Source: Shinisaurus crocodilurus (Eukaryota; Chordata; Lepidosauria; Squamata; Shinisauridae). From it: a DNA stretch of 64,000 bases. Made by a program: the position numbers and the translations under genes. The notes beneath the pieces are model-generated. The model saw only the letters and a program-made list of their open reading frames with translations, was not told the origin of the DNA and ran no database searches. Shown here one piece after another: positions 1 through 10,702 of the stretch. Positions within the stretch are counted from its first letter, which is position 1. Every line of letters begins with the position of its first letter. The DNA lies in assembly GCA_021292165.1 (NCBI GenBank), contig CM037878.1, positions 288,534,971 through 288,598,970 on the forward strand, in the 5' to 3' direction.

Positions 1-603
1 TGTTGAAAGGTGGAAGATCACTGAATTAAACCAATATCCACAGTGGTTTAACTTCGGCAGTAGCTACTGGTTTTGAGATCTGGGAAGTACTGGGGAATAT
101 GAATGGAAAGCCTCGTGGATTAATCCTTGTGCAATAACCTTACAAAGTTTGTTCAGCTGCTACAATAAGGGAGTGATTAATATGAAATGCTTTAGAAGAA
201 AAATGATTGCTGCCGGTTTGAGCTGTTCATTTGCAGCAAGGGAATTGAGAGACAGATTCCTTCGGCTCCTGGAATCATTTTTCAAAGGAACGACATTACC
301 ATGTCGGAAATATTTAGTCGGTTCCTTCCAGCGATCCTGCTGAAGGGAACCGCGAAGACTGCCAAGGCTCTGGGTTACCTTTGCAAGATCAATGCAGGCA
401 GAACATAAATACACCTCAGATCCATGTCAGAACATCTGAACTCTGATGTTGCGGTCTCTGGAGGCACGTAAGTAGCTTACAATCTAATTTTAAAAATAGG
501 CATCTTCTAATGAATGAAATCAATCTTGCTTAACAGACTCCGTATTTTATTTAGTCTGAGTTGCAAGGATGCAAGAAGAGATGCTGCTGGATCGCCAAAC
601 CAA

Positions 604-1745
604 GGGCCCATCATCATCATCATCATCAGGCGATCACTCGTGACCGAGTAAGATTGTCTTCCGGGATAAAAGGAGGAGATTCTAAAGAAGATTGTGTAGA
701 CTCTAGCGATGGGTCCGTAAGTGACTGTGGAGGCCAATTCTAGATCCACACAGCTTCCCACAGTGAGGACACAGGTTACCAGATAGAAGATGGTCCTGTA
801 AAGGATTCATTTGACGTGCTTTTCGCTTAGCACGTTTCTCCCTTTCACCTTGCACTCGGGCTTCTTCAAAGTCCATGGAACCTTTGTGAAAGGCCAACCT
901 CCAGTTAGATCGTTCATGGGCCAGAGCTTCCCAGTTTTCGATGTTTATATTGCATTTTTTTAGATTAGCCTTATGAACATCTTTAAACCTCTTATATTGA
1001 CCACCGATATTCCGCTTTCCATCCTTGAGTTGGGAGTAAAGTAACTGCTTTGGGAGACGGCAGTCAGGCATTCGAACAACATGACCGGTCCACTGAAGTT
1101 GGCGTTGAAGGATCATTTTTTCAATGCTAGTAGTCTTTGCTTCTTCCAGTACACTGACATTTGTTCGCCTATCTTCCCAAGTAATTTGCAGGATTTTCCG
1201 GAGGCAACGTTGATGAAACCTTTCAAGGAGGTGGAAGTGACGTTTATAGATAGTCCATGTTTCGCAGGCATACAATAAAGTTGGTAATACAATGGCTTCA
1301 TAAACCAGTGTTTTGGTCTTCTTACAAATATCCCGATCCTCGAACACTCTATGTTTCATTCGAGAAAATGCGGCACTTGCGGAGCTCAGACGATGCTGGA
1401 TTTCACTGTCGATGTTAGCTGTAACAGAAAGATAGCTGCCAAGATAGAGAAAATGATCGACATTTTCCAGTATTGTCCCGCCAAGCTGGATAGATGGCAT
1501 CACCAAAGGATTGGCTTGCACTTGCTGATGAAGCACTTTGGTTTTTTTGATGTTAAGTGAGAGACCAAGTTTTTCGTATGCTTCTGCAAAAGCATTTAGG
1601 ATAGTTTGGAGATCATCCTCTGAATGTGCGGAGACCACATTATCATCAGCATACTGAAGTTCCACAACGGAGGTTGTAATTACCTTACTTTTTGCTTTCA
1701 GCCTGCTGAGATTAAAAAGCTTTCCATCTGTTCGCCCATCCATTC
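604..1745 (-). mobile_element. Non-LTR retrotransposon, 3' part (RT C-half plus C2H2 finger)
   Basis: An uninterrupted 346-residue frame (703-1743) carries the C-terminal half of a LINE reverse transcriptase. The YADD box (LQYADDNVV) is near residue 32. It is followed by the thumb and the conserved blocks ETWTIYKRH, CLRKILQITWEDRRTN and WTGHVVRMPD, and it ends in a C2H2 knuckle (CPHCGKLCG...HSHLRTH). The 3' end on the minus strand is a (TGA/ATG)n run at about 605-627, and a second copy of the family at 51763 ends the same way. The fingers and palm upstream of YADD and the endonuclease are missing, so the copy is 5' truncated. The clade is uncertain (RTE-like or I/Nimb-like). The open frame suggests a fairly recent insertion. 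Confidence 0.85.
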
Positions 1746-1937
1746 ACTGTCACACTGGCGAACCCAGATCCCCCAGGATTTTCACAAACAAGACATGATG
1801 GTGAAGAACCTCCCCAGTTGTCTGCCTCCAGCACCTAGTATGCAAAGATAGATGTCCCCTGAACACGGAGCAGTGTTGGCTCCAGGTTTTCTGGGCCCTT
1901 GGGCGGGACCCCTTCGAGGGGCCCCCTCTTTCACTGA

Positions 1938-2282
1938 CTGGGTTCAAACAACACGAAAACCCACACTCAAGGATTGAGTACGGGTTGAGTGTGGGCTGTC
2001 ATTGAACTGTGGGTTGTTTTTGAAACGTGTTGCTTATCGTGTTGCCTGAACCCAGCCGAGATAACAAACCATGGTGAACAACCCACGGTTCACCATCCAA
2101 CAACAAACCATGGGTTCTCTCTTCATGGGTTGTTCGTGGTTAACAAGCCATGGCTTGTTAGCGCAGCTGGGTTCAGGCAACACGATAACCCACATTTCGA
2201 CAACAACCCACGGTTCAACGACAACCCACACTCAACCCATATCCAACCCTTGAGTGTGAACGATCATGTTGTCTGAACCCAG
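1938..2282. mobile_element. Foldback MITE, copy 1 (CTGGGTTCA...TGAACCCAG)
   Basis: Both ends are CTGGGTTCA/TGAACCCAG followed by AACCCAC-rich sequence. There are two terminal foldback modules, 1938-2055 and 2167-2282, each with its own inverted ends, separated by about 110 bp of spacer containing AACCATGG-type words. The same plan is seen at 23521-23809. No clear TSD was found, so the superfamily is left open. Confidence 0.7.
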
Positions 2283-2299
2283 CCAGTGAGTCTTACCTT

Positions 2300-2585
2300 C
2301 TCACGGCCACTGTCACCCACTCTTCTTCTTCCTCGTCCTGGCTACCATTTGCCTGCTTGACAGTGAGCGGGGAGGCCGTGGCACGTGGCATCTCCCGCTC
2401 CTCCTTCTCACCACCACCGTTCTCTGGGCCAGAGCGAGAGGCAGGTGAACAAGCAGGTTGCAATGGGGAACAGGAGGAGCAACTCCGGGGGGGGGGGGCG
2501 CTTGTCAGTGGGGACCCCGCTGGGGCGTGGGGGCCCTCGGCAGGTGCCCGACCAGGCCTACCTGTGACGCCAGCCCTGACATGGA
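2300..2585 (-). mobile_element. hAT-like element of the CAGGGCYGGC family, copy 1
   Basis: On the minus strand the element starts CAGGGCTGGCGTCAC, followed by GTAGGCCTGGTCGGGCA, and later contains CTCGCTCTGGCCCAG. The same blocks occur in the same order at 16224-16400 on the plus strand. A TSD could not be fixed. Confidence 0.6.
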
Positions 2586-2685
2586 GGTTCCATGAAGCCA
2601 TCGCAGTCGACAGCCTCTGACAAATCTATCCTCTGCGAATTTGTCAACCCTAATCCCCCCCTTTTTTTTTTCAAATCATCTATGC

Positions 2686-2821
2686 CAGTGTTCTCCAACC
2701 TTGGGTCCCCAGATGTTTTTGGCCTACAACTCCCAGCATGCCCCAGCCAGCTCCGCTGGCTGGGGCATGCTGGGAGTTGTAGGCCAAAAACATCTGGGGA
2801 CCCCAAGGTTGGAGAACACTG
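2686..2821. mobile_element. Palindromic hAT MITE, family A, copy 1
   Basis: Near-perfect hairpin: the left arm CAGTGTTCTCCAACCTTGGG is mirrored by the right arm. The exact 8-bp TSD ATCTATGC lies at 2678-2685 and 2822-2829. The CAGTG ends and the 8-bp TSD are hallmarks of hAT. There is no coding capacity. The frames reading GSPDVFGLQLPACPSQ are translations of this repeat. Confidence 0.93.
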
Positions 2822-2864
2822 ATCTATGCCACACCTACCTTAGCAGCAAATGAAGAGAGAAACT

Positions 2865-2915
2865 GCAGCTCAGTGGCAGACCACACACTTCGCACGCAAA
2901 ACGTCTGACAGAAGC
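2865..2915 (+). repeat. Degenerate tRNA-SINE head
   Basis: GCAGCTCAGTGGCAGACCAC and the following CACGCAAAACGTCTGACAG resemble the A-box half of the intact tRNA-SINE at 44911. The B-box half is lost. Confidence 0.45.
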
Positions 2916-2934
2916 GGGGGGGGGAACGTGCGCG

Positions 2935-2938
<4 letters not shown>

Positions 2939-2965
<27 letters not shown>
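2939..2965. repeat. (GA)n microsatellite
   Basis: Uninterrupted GA repeat of about 27 bp. Confidence 0.95.
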
Positions 2966-2968
<3 letters not shown>

Positions 2969-3131
2969 TCTATCGTTCTAAATCAAATGAACCAGAGATT
3001 TATCATACGAATGGGATGATGAAGCCAAGTGAGCGAACCGCGGTGTGCTCGTCCAAGAAATGGCTGAAATATTCACTTGAAAACACACATTTCCCTACGA
3101 TGCAGAACTTCTTTTGAGATGCTGTGTGTCC

Positions 3132-3440
3132 TGTTTTATTTATTTATTTATTTATTATATTTATGAATCACCCATCTGGCCAGACAACTGGCAACTCTGA
3201 GCGATATACAATGCAATCAAATACAGGGGGGGGGGGGGGCACACATGGACACACAGTATAAAACACAATTAAAAATCCTAACCCACCCCATATTCCCGCC
3301 TGAAAAGCCACGTTTTTAATGCCCGGCGGAAGCTAATCAAGGAAGGGGCATGGCGGAGGTCATTGGGGAGAGAGTTCCATAAATTGGGGGCTGCCACAGA
3401 AAAGGCCCTCCTCCTAGTCCCCACCAGCCTGGTTTCAAAA
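3132..3440 (-). mobile_element. L2-clade LINE, 3' end
   Basis: On the minus strand the remains of the L2 ORF2 C-terminus (the region whose better copies read NSLPSDLRHAPS) are followed by GGGTGGGTTAGG-type 3' UTR and an (AAAT)n tail at 3133-3160. The same 3' segment recurs at 5585, 41543 and 58880. Confidence 0.8.
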
Positions 3441-3541
3441 CACTTTGGAGGAAGAAGGGAGGGAGGGAAAGGAGGGATCTATTAGCACAGTATTTTACAA
3501 ATTGTTCACATCACATTGCCAGCCTATCTAGTGCTTTAGAG

Positions 3542-3672
3542 CAGGAGTGTGGAACCTATGGGCCCTCCAGAGGTTGTTGGACTACAACTCCCATCGTTCC
3601 TGACCATTGGCAATGTCAACGGGACTTGGAGTCCAACAACATCTGGCAGGCTGCAGATCTCCCACCCAGCTT
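3542..3672. mobile_element. hAT MITE, family B type
   Basis: It begins CAGGAGTGTGGAACC, contains TGTTGGACTACAACTCCCAT and ends with an inverted AACATCTGGCAGGCTG arm. It is diverged and no TSD is clear. Confidence 0.55.
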
Positions 3673-4377
3673 GAGAATAACGTAAGCAGAGATGACAAGA
3701 ACTAAGCCCTTTTCAGGCACTTTTCGATTTAGAAAAAGCAGCTTAGGAATGCTATTAATAGGCCAAGCGAACGAGCCTCTTCCTTGGGCGCTTCGCCATG
3801 CCTTGCCGAACAACATTTGCACCATCAACATCAAAACCTGCTTGTGTTTACACCAGGGAAAGCACCCTCTCCCACGGCAGAGGGGCGGGTACACTCGTAT
3901 TGCCACAAACCGTCTGATCTGTCAAATCCAAAGACGTGCAGAACTTCCAACGTTCAGCGTACATAAACAAGTGAGATCCGAAGTGCAGGAAATCCTGCAT
4001 ATATAGGATCGGCCAGCATAAATGCAAGGGGCAGGAAATGCCCAGCATTGGGTTCAAATCTTGAACCTGCCAGCAGAAACCTAGACGCAAAAACAGTGCT
4101 ATGGTGCCTCATGTGGCAACAGCTGCGGAGAGGACAGAGGGCACCGATATGAAAACACTCCCAATTTAAGGTACATAAATTTGCTTCTCTCTTGAAACAG
4201 GGATGGATAGATTGGGGATCAGCTGAGTGGGAGAGCACATGTTTGTTTTCTTACATTAATTTTTTTTATTGTGTATTTAAATGAAACAAAACCATAAAAA
4301 AGAAGAAAAATTACAATTTCCTTACATAAAATTGAATAAATCACTTGTTTTACATAAATTTGAATAAAGCACTTGGG

Positions 4378-4975
4378 GCTGCCCTTGAGGACTGTTCAGA
4401 AGCTGCAGCTGGTGCAAAATGCGGCGGCCAGACTAATAACTGGGACCAGAAGGTCTGAACATGTAACACCAATTTTGGCCTGCTTGCATCAGCTGCCTGT
4501 ATGCTTATGAGGCCAATTCAAGGTGCTGGTTTTAACCTAATAACGGCTTACAGGGCCGCAATACCTGACTAAGTGCCTCTCCCAGCCTGAATCTACCCAG
4601 ACTCTACGATCAATATCTGAGGCCTTCCTTCGAGGGAGGCTCGGAGGATGGCAACAAAGAAGAGGGCCTTTTTAGCGGTGGCCCCCGACTGTGGAATCAT
4701 CTCCCCACTGAGGCCTGCCTGGCACCAACTCTATCATCTTTTCAGCACCAGGTTAAGACTGCCCTCTTCTCCCAGGCATTTAATAGGTCTAGTTCTGCAT
4801 TAAAAATTGTTTTAGCTGTTAAATTGTTTTAAAATTTTGTATACTGGGGGGGTACTGCTGTTTTTATTGTATTGTGGTTCATGTTTTTAAGAACCATTGT
4901 GAAGTGCCCAGAGAGCTTCGGCTATTGGGTGGTATAGAAATGAAATAAATTAAATAAACAAACAAACAAACAAAC
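4378..4975 (+). mobile_element. L2-clade LINE, 3' end
   Basis: The decayed ORF2 C-terminus (AGGGCCTTTTTAGCGGTGGC, where better copies read RAFSVAAP) is followed by 3' UTR with GCCCAGAGAGCTTCGGCTAT and an AAATAAATTAAATAAACAAAC tail. Related tails stand alone at 5395, 24540, 27000 and 54107. Confidence 0.75.
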
Positions 4976-5047
4976 AGAGCCAGGGTCTAACTACCATGGT
5001 ATAAGTCAGTCTCCAATGTTTCCAATTCCACAAGTTAATTAGATAGG

Positions 5048-5167
5048 CAGTGTTCTCCAACCTAGGGTCCCCAGATGTTTTTGGCCTACAACTCCCAGCA
5101 TGCTGGCTGGGGCATGCTGGGAGTTGTAGGCCAAAAACATCTGGGGACCCAAGTTTGGAGAACACTG
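5048..5167. mobile_element. Palindromic hAT MITE, family A, copy 2
   Basis: Complete ends CAGTGTTCTCC/GGAGAACACTG with a shortened loop. AGATAG is shared by both flanks, but the 8-bp TSD is imperfect. Confidence 0.85.
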
Positions 5168-5394
5168 AGATAGTGGGAGGAGGAAGAAGCAATTTGTTTG
5201 TTTGCTCGCTCTGATTTTAGTGCCAGTCAATTTCACTGCGTGATCCTGAGAACTAGGGGATGTCTTTCACTCTCTCCACTGCACCACTCAGGATTTTATA
5301 GACCTCCGTCACTTCCTCCCTCCCTTTGTCAATTCTTTTTTCTCTTCACTAAAAATCCCCTTTCCTCCTATTTAGCCCTTCAGTTCTGAAAATG

Positions 5395-5580
5395 GCGTCA
5401 CCGCGCTTTTAGATCTTTGAACTGCCGCTTGGCTTTTATCTTGGTTACTACTTTGGTTTCACTCTATTAAAAATGTGCGGTTTTATGATTATGTTTTGCT
5501 GTGTTATTGTATTTTATGGTTTGAAGCGTTGCCTTGCAAGCCGCCCAGAGAACTTTAGCTAATGGGTGGTAATTAGAAAG
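5395..5580 (+). repeat. L2-type 3' tail fragment
   Basis: It shares with 24540-24732 the run TGCCGCTTGGCTTTTATCTT, then TATTGTATTTTATGGTTT and GCCCAGAGAAC. There is no ORF. Confidence 0.6.
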
Positions 5581-5581
5581 G

Positions 5582-6085
5582 TAATTTATTATTATTTGCA
5601 TTTATCTATCGCCCATCTGGCCGGCAAACTGGCCACCCTGCGCGATGTACAGAAAATAAAACAGAACAAAATACATTAAAACATTTTTCTCCATTAAAAT
5701 ACATTAAAACAGTATAAAATTTTAAAATCTTAGCCCACCCCATATTCCCGCCTGAATAACCAAGTTTTTAATGAGCGGTGGAAGCTCAGCAGAGAGGGGG
5801 CATGGCGGAGGTCACTCGGGAGAGAATTCCACAGTACGGGGGCCGCCACAGAAAAGGCCCTCTTCCTCGTCCCGACTAGTCTAGCTGCTCTGGCTGAAGG
5901 GACAAGGAGAAGGCCGTCTGTGGCAGATCTTGTTGAGCGGCCTACTTGGTGTTGCTGGAGACGCTCCTTGAGATAGACTGGACCGGAGCCGTATAGGGTT
6001 TTAAAGGTCAAAGCCAACACCTTGAATTCAGCTCGGCAAGCAACTGGTAGCCAGTGTAGCTCCTTGAGCACTGTATTTAATACAT
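5582..6085 (-). mobile_element. L2-clade LINE, ORF2 C-terminus and 3' UTR
   Basis: The minus-strand frame 5730-6191 contains the L2 C-terminal signature: LKELHWLPV, then FKVLALTFKTLYG, YLKERLQQH, RAFSVAAPVLWNSLPSDLRH and LKTWLFRREYGVG. It is 5' truncated just before LHWLPV. Confidence 0.85.
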
Positions 6086-6455
6086 AAATAAATAAATTTA
6101 TGGCGGTATGTATTCTCAACTCAAAAAAAGCTCGAATGTAAGTTTGCCCTAGACCTAGGGTCAAGCTAGACGCAACGGTTAAATGCATCATGGCATTTAA
6201 CCTGCAGTGTTGGAGTTTAAAAAGAAAAGAAAAAAGCTTCTGCTGGGAGGGCTGAAAATGATCAGGGGTCTCTCAGCAGACATGGATTGGGAATGTAACC
6301 CTTTCCTCCCCTGCTGCAGTCTAGAGGAAAAGCGTCCTGTGAAGCTGCTATTTGCTTTGGGAAGAAAGCTCCGATTGGTGTCCCTGGGGTACAGGCGACT
6401 CTCTTGGCATAGCAACCATCACCTCTTTATTTCAAAGCAATCTCTTACCCTACAG

Positions 6456-6962
6456 CAGCAGTCCCCAACCTTTTTGGGACCAGGTCCCAGGTCCCATGGA
6501 ATACATTTTTCCACGGACCGGGGGGGGTCGCCCACCGCTCACCTGCTGTGCGGCCCGGGCGGCAGCGCCGGAGAACCAGGAAGTGACGCGACGGGAGACC
6601 CGTGACGTCACTTCCGGCTTTACGAAAATGCTCATCGGAGAGGCAAGCAGAGAGACGAACAGCGGGGGGGGGGTGTTCGCTGGAGCTCGCGAGCACCCCG
6701 AGAGCCAGGACGGGGTGCTTGTCGTGCGGCGCAGCGGCGCGGTGCGCGCCACCCACCAGGATGCGCCGTGAGCACCCCACCTGGCTCTCGGGGTGCTCGC
6801 GAGCTCCGGCGAGCTCCCCCCCCCGCCGCTCGTCCCTCTGCTCGCCTCCCTGACGAGCATTTTTGTGAAACCGGGTGCCGCGGCAGCCGGGCACCACGCG
6901 CCCCAGTTCTTAACAGGCCATGGACCGGTACCGGTCCGCGGCCCGGGGGTTGGGGACTCCTG
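6456..6962. mobile_element. GC-rich foldback hAT element
   Basis: Ends CAGCAGTCCCCAACC / GGTTGGGGACTCCTG. Exact 8-bp TSD CCCTACAG at 6448-6455 and 6963-6970. The two halves are largely inverted copies (for example GAGCTCGCGAGCACCCCGAG near 6683 and its complement near 6795). The element is very CpG-rich. A related family with the ACCGGTCC core is well known in mammals as a nonautonomous hAT. Confidence 0.92.
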
Positions 6963-6989
6963 CCCTACAGCATACAGTTATGCCTCCTT

Positions 6990-7068
6990 CTTATAGAATA
7001 TTGAGCGGGGGGGGTTGGACTCGATGGCCTTATAGGCCCCTTCCAACTCTACTCTTCTATGATTCTGA
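6990..7068 (+). repeat. 5S-SINE tail fragment
   Basis: GTTGGACTCGATGGCCTTAT followed by CCTTCCAACTCTA and CTATGATTCT. This is the CR1-like tail of the 5S-SINE without the 5S head. Confidence 0.7.
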
Positions 7069-7120
7069 GGTAGACCCACTGAGGGAGTGGGCCCACGGAG
7101 GGAGTCTTGCTCAAGGGCCC

Positions 7121-7318
7121 TCCAATACAGGCCTGTGGCTCACGCTGGCTCAGTTTGTCTGAGCGTGGAAAACTAAGCAGGGTCAGGCCTGGCGATTACT
7201 TGGATGGGAGACCCCTCCTCTAGTTTCCTGCATTGAGCAGGGGGGTTGCACTCGATAGCCTTGTAGGCCTCCTTCCAGCTCTATGATCTATGAGATCTAT
7301 GAAATCTATGAAAACCTG
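7121..7318 (+). mobile_element. 5S rRNA-derived SINE, full length
   Basis: The head CCTGTGGCTCACGCTGG is followed by a segment matching the 3' part of vertebrate 5S rRNA (AACTAAGCAGGGTCAGGCCT, TACTTGGATGGGAGACC). After that come CTCCTCTAGTTTCCTGCATT and a CR1-like tail ending in imperfect (ATCTATGA)n. Confidence 0.9.
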
Positions 7319-7878
7319 GAGCCAACACTGACTGCTATTTGATTGTATTCATTTTAATTTTGTAAACTGCCTTGCTTTCTTTCCTGAGGAAAGGTGGTCT
7401 ATAAGTAATTTTAATGCATGAAATGAGGTCACACAGGGGCAAGCGTTCCTGTCCTTGCGCGCCGCAGCAAGTGTGTGAGAGGTCTCCGCTCGCTCATCTG
7501 CAGAACAGGTGGTTGCTACTCCTCCGCGGAGTACGTCAAGCCGAAAATGTCCCGCTCCTCTCCCCCAACCGACTCCCCCGGGTTCCAAGAGGTTAAGAAA
7601 ACACTGCTGTAAGGAGGCACCACCAGCCCCCGAGATGCGCACTTTTAAGTCGCCCGGCTGCCACCAGATTTCGGAAAGGTCGTGCGGGGTATTATTCTGA
7701 GTGCTCGGCCCTGAGTGGAGGCCCTGGGAGATCTTAGCCTAGGAGACCGCTGCCTGATAAGAAAAAACAGAAGACTCCCCTCAGATTGGCATCTCTTGCA
7801 CTAAACCCATCGACGAAAGGCATGGGATAATTTCGGCGTGCTCCTAATTCCAAGTCCCTGCCCTTCAAATGCCCGCTT

Positions 7879-8421
7879 TTGGATCACTACAGCATCGGAC
7901 GGACATCAGGAGCGCTGAGCGCAGGTCAGAGCAGCAGTGTGGAATGTCGGAAGCTCCAATTAAAGGCAGCACTCAGAGACAAGAGGAGAGCAATCCCTAA
8001 ACACAGGGAAGGGAAGGAAAAGAACCTGGACAGGGAGCAGAAAAAGCAGACACAAGGAAAAGGCATCTTAAGAGTCCTAGGGGGAATAGGCCCCTTGGAG
8101 AGGAAATGGCCCTCAACGCTGGCCCCGCTTCCACGGAAGCTCCTACACATCAGGAGCCCATCTCAATACCACCTTCCCAGCCCTGAGGAAGTTGCACTGC
8201 TGTCCTCTGAGGATTCCTGCCCGGGGGCCACAGACTCCCCCGCCCCATCAGAGCATGTGTGGCTGTCCCGTCCTGTGGTCCCTCGAGGCTCAGAGGGGAA
8301 GCTGGTAGGAAGATCAAGGCAGGAAACAAGAAGGACCTTGGATAGCTCCAAGTGGGCCCTGCTGGCTGGAACTCTCCCCTACCAGTACAACAGGAGGGAT
8401 GTTGTCTCAGCAGGGAGCTAA
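7879..8421 (+). other. Unassigned 180-codon open frame
   Basis: A single open frame in GC-rich sequence, basic in its first third and rich in Ser and Pro later. I recognise no domain, signal peptide or membrane segment, and no splice sites clearly bound it. A MITE half-copy follows about 100 bp downstream. It is most likely a chance frame or the relic of an unrecognised repeat. Confidence 0.15.
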
Positions 8422-8530
8422 AGCCAAGGGGGGGCCTCATGTAGGCTGACAAGACCTGTAGTGTGGTCAGCGTCCTCCCCCCCTGGAGGAGCTGACTGGA
8501 CTGTTAAAGGGCCCACGCCTGCTTTTGTAG

Positions 8531-8600
8531 CTACGCTGGCTGGGGCATGCTGGGAGTTGTAGGCCAAAAACATCTGGGAACCCAAGGTTGGAGAACACTG
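8531..8600. mobile_element. Palindromic hAT MITE, family A, right half only
   Basis: Only the arm from GCTGGCTGGGGCATGCTGGG to GGAGAACACTG remains. Confidence 0.85.
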
Positions 8601-8648
8601 GTCTATCTACTCGGCCGCCTTCCCACACCCGCACGCCTTCGTGTAAGG

Positions 8649-8783
8649 CAGTGTTTCTCAACCTTGGGTCCCCAGATGTGTTTGGCCTACGACTCCCAGC
8701 ATGCCCCAGCCAGCTATGCTGGCTGGGGCATGCTGGGAGTTGTAGGCCAAAAACATCTGGGGACCCAAGGTTGAGAAACACTG
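8649..8783. mobile_element. Palindromic hAT MITE, family A, copy 4
   Basis: Near-perfect hairpin with CAGTGTTTCTC/GAGAAACACTG ends. Exact TSD GTGTAAGG at 8641-8648 and 8784-8791. Confidence 0.95.
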
Positions 8784-9000
8784 GTGTAAGGAGAAGAGGT
8801 GACAATTATGGCCTCTCTCGCCAGTGTGGGGGGAATCGAAAGCAAAACCGCAAGAAGGTAGTTTTCAGGGAGACAGGGATCCAAAGCAGATTTATAAAGA
8901 GGTGTGGTGTGTGAGTTTCATGATGTTGGCATCACAGTGCCCAAAAGCAGAGAAAGTGGTACTGAATGCGAATTCAGTACCTTGAGAATCTCAATGTAAA

Positions 9001-9113
9001 ACAAACAAACAAACAAACAAGCATCAAAGTTTCTGGCTCTCAAGGAGCACACAACAAATGTTTACTCCCCAAGGTCCCTGCAATATGCAGCCCCCGGTCT
9101 ATGTACACACACC

Positions 9114-9146
<33 letters not shown>

Positions 9147-9160
9147 TACACACTCATCAC
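9001..9160. repeat. (AAAC)n and (CA)n microsatellites
   Basis: AAAC repeat at 9001-9020 and CA-rich repeat at about 9106-9151, with unique sequence between. Confidence 0.9.
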
Positions 9161-9793
9161 GTTGACAAGAGATTTCCCCGGCTTATAACCACGTTCAAGA
9201 TACCAGGAGGGGAAAACAATCATCCCTGCAGCCCATAATATTGCATAAAGTCAAGGAACAAGCATTTCCACGGCTTTGATTCTGCCTCCCACGGGGTCCA
9301 TCGCAAATGTTTAAAGAAGAAAAGCTTACATTTTTCACTTTGCATTCCCAAGATAAAAGGGGAATCTTCTAAGCAGGGGATGTAACAGATGTACTTTCTG
9401 CTCAAACGCCCTGGCAGCACTCAACAAATCCTTTGCTGTGTCGGATTTAACGCTCCCACACTGGGGTTTACTTCCAGGAACTAGGCTGCATCTCTTGGGC
9501 TTTCAGAGCAACAGGCACACGCTGCAAGCGGACTCCCAAAAACGTGAGTTCCCCCCTCCCCCTCCAAGAAAAGCACCGGGGCTAGAATAAGAGGCTTTTC
9601 GACTCTTCAAGCGGCTGGATTTCGCATTTGGACAGGCGATGAAGAATTTCACAAAAGGCACTCTGCTCATGGTCAGGGGCTCTTTGCCAGATTTCCCCCC
9701 AAATAAAAAGACTGCAGATCTGTTTGCTTCATGGGTATACTTTCAAGCTCTTGTTGTTGTTGTTTTTAAATGCAGCACAGTGGGGGGGGGGGC

Positions 9794-9824
<31 letters not shown>

Positions 9825-10410
9825 TCAAAGGGAAGCTCAGGGGGCAGGAAGAAGTGAATTGCCAAAACCTGCAGCTTGCAGTGTTGACTCTCGAGAGCTT
9901 CCTTCCTTTTTGTCCGGTGCCACGGAGAAAGCGCCCCAAGAAACGCAGCCGTCAGCTTTTCGCCCCAAACTCAGTGACCTCCGCTTGCTTTCTATGCACG
10001 CATGCATGCGCGCACGTGTTCGCAAGCAGAAGCCAGATCCAGCAGCAGGAAGTCACACACAACGGAACAACAGGGCCCTCCATTGTCTTTCCTTGCCTTA
10101 GGTCAGCACCCGGAACACCAGAGCCGGTTTGGCCCCAGCGAGCAGGTCACAGCTTTCCCCCTTGGACACCCCGTTTCCTGGACAGTCGCTCTTCCCTAGG
10201 AACCGACAGGGAAGCATTATGCTAGTTTCCATCAGCCTAGAACACTTTTCCACTTAAAAGAAGAAGAAGAAAAGCCTGGCTTTTTGTACTTCAAGTATTA
10301 AAGCAGGACGAAAGCTGCCATTTGCCTACTGCGAGTGGCGTTCGGAAACTGCACCCGCTCCAGCCTCCTCACCATCACAGAACTTGCACAAGAAAGTGAA
10401 AATGAAGTGT
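9160..10410. other. Unique intronic stretch
   Basis: No repeat family or coding feature recognised apart from poly-G with (AAAG)n at 9782-9822. CpG-rich patches occur near 9990-10020 (GCATGCATGCGCGCACGTG). Confidence 0.5.
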
Positions 10411-10566
10411 GTGTGTGTGTGTGTGTATTAATTGGCTCAGCTTGTCTGAGCATGGAAAGCTAAGCAGGGTCGGGCCTGGTTATTACTTGGATGGGAGACC
10501 CCTCCTCTAGTTTCCTGCATTGAGCAGGGGGTTGGACCCGATGGCCTTGTAGGCCCCTTCCAACTC
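10411..10566 (+). mobile_element. (TG)n then 5'-truncated 5S-SINE
   Basis: TG repeat at 10411-10427. From 10434 the 5S-like segment (AAGCTAAGCAGGGTCGGGCC, TACTTGGATGGGAGACC) and the GGTTGGACCCGATGGCC tail follow. The tail end is interrupted by the MITE at 10575. Confidence 0.85.
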
Positions 10567-10574
10567 TATTATAG

Positions 10575-10702
10575 CAGCGTTCTACAACCTTGGGTCCCCA
10601 GATGTTTTTGGCCTACAACCTTTGGCCTACAGCACAGCTGGCTGGAGCATGCTGGGAGTTGTAGGCCAAACACATCTGGGGACCCAAGGTTGGAGAACAC
10701 TG
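10575..10702. mobile_element. Palindromic hAT MITE, family A, copy 5
   Basis: The ends CAGCGTTCTAC/GGAGAACACTG are present. The left arm is shortened by a small internal duplication of TTTGGCCTACA. It appears to have landed in the 5S-SINE tail. No exact TSD. Confidence 0.8.

Noticed and set aside
7879..8421. 180-codon frame as a host gene
   Set aside because: No recognisable domain, no splice or promoter context, and composition explained by GC-rich noncoding sequence. Kept only as a low-confidence feature.
8467..8914. Recurrent frames reading GSPDVFGLQLPACPSQ, and reverse frames, at many loci, as a gene family
   Set aside because: They are translations of the family A palindromic MITE. The same words appear on both strands because the DNA is a hairpin, and TSDs mark the DNA element boundaries.
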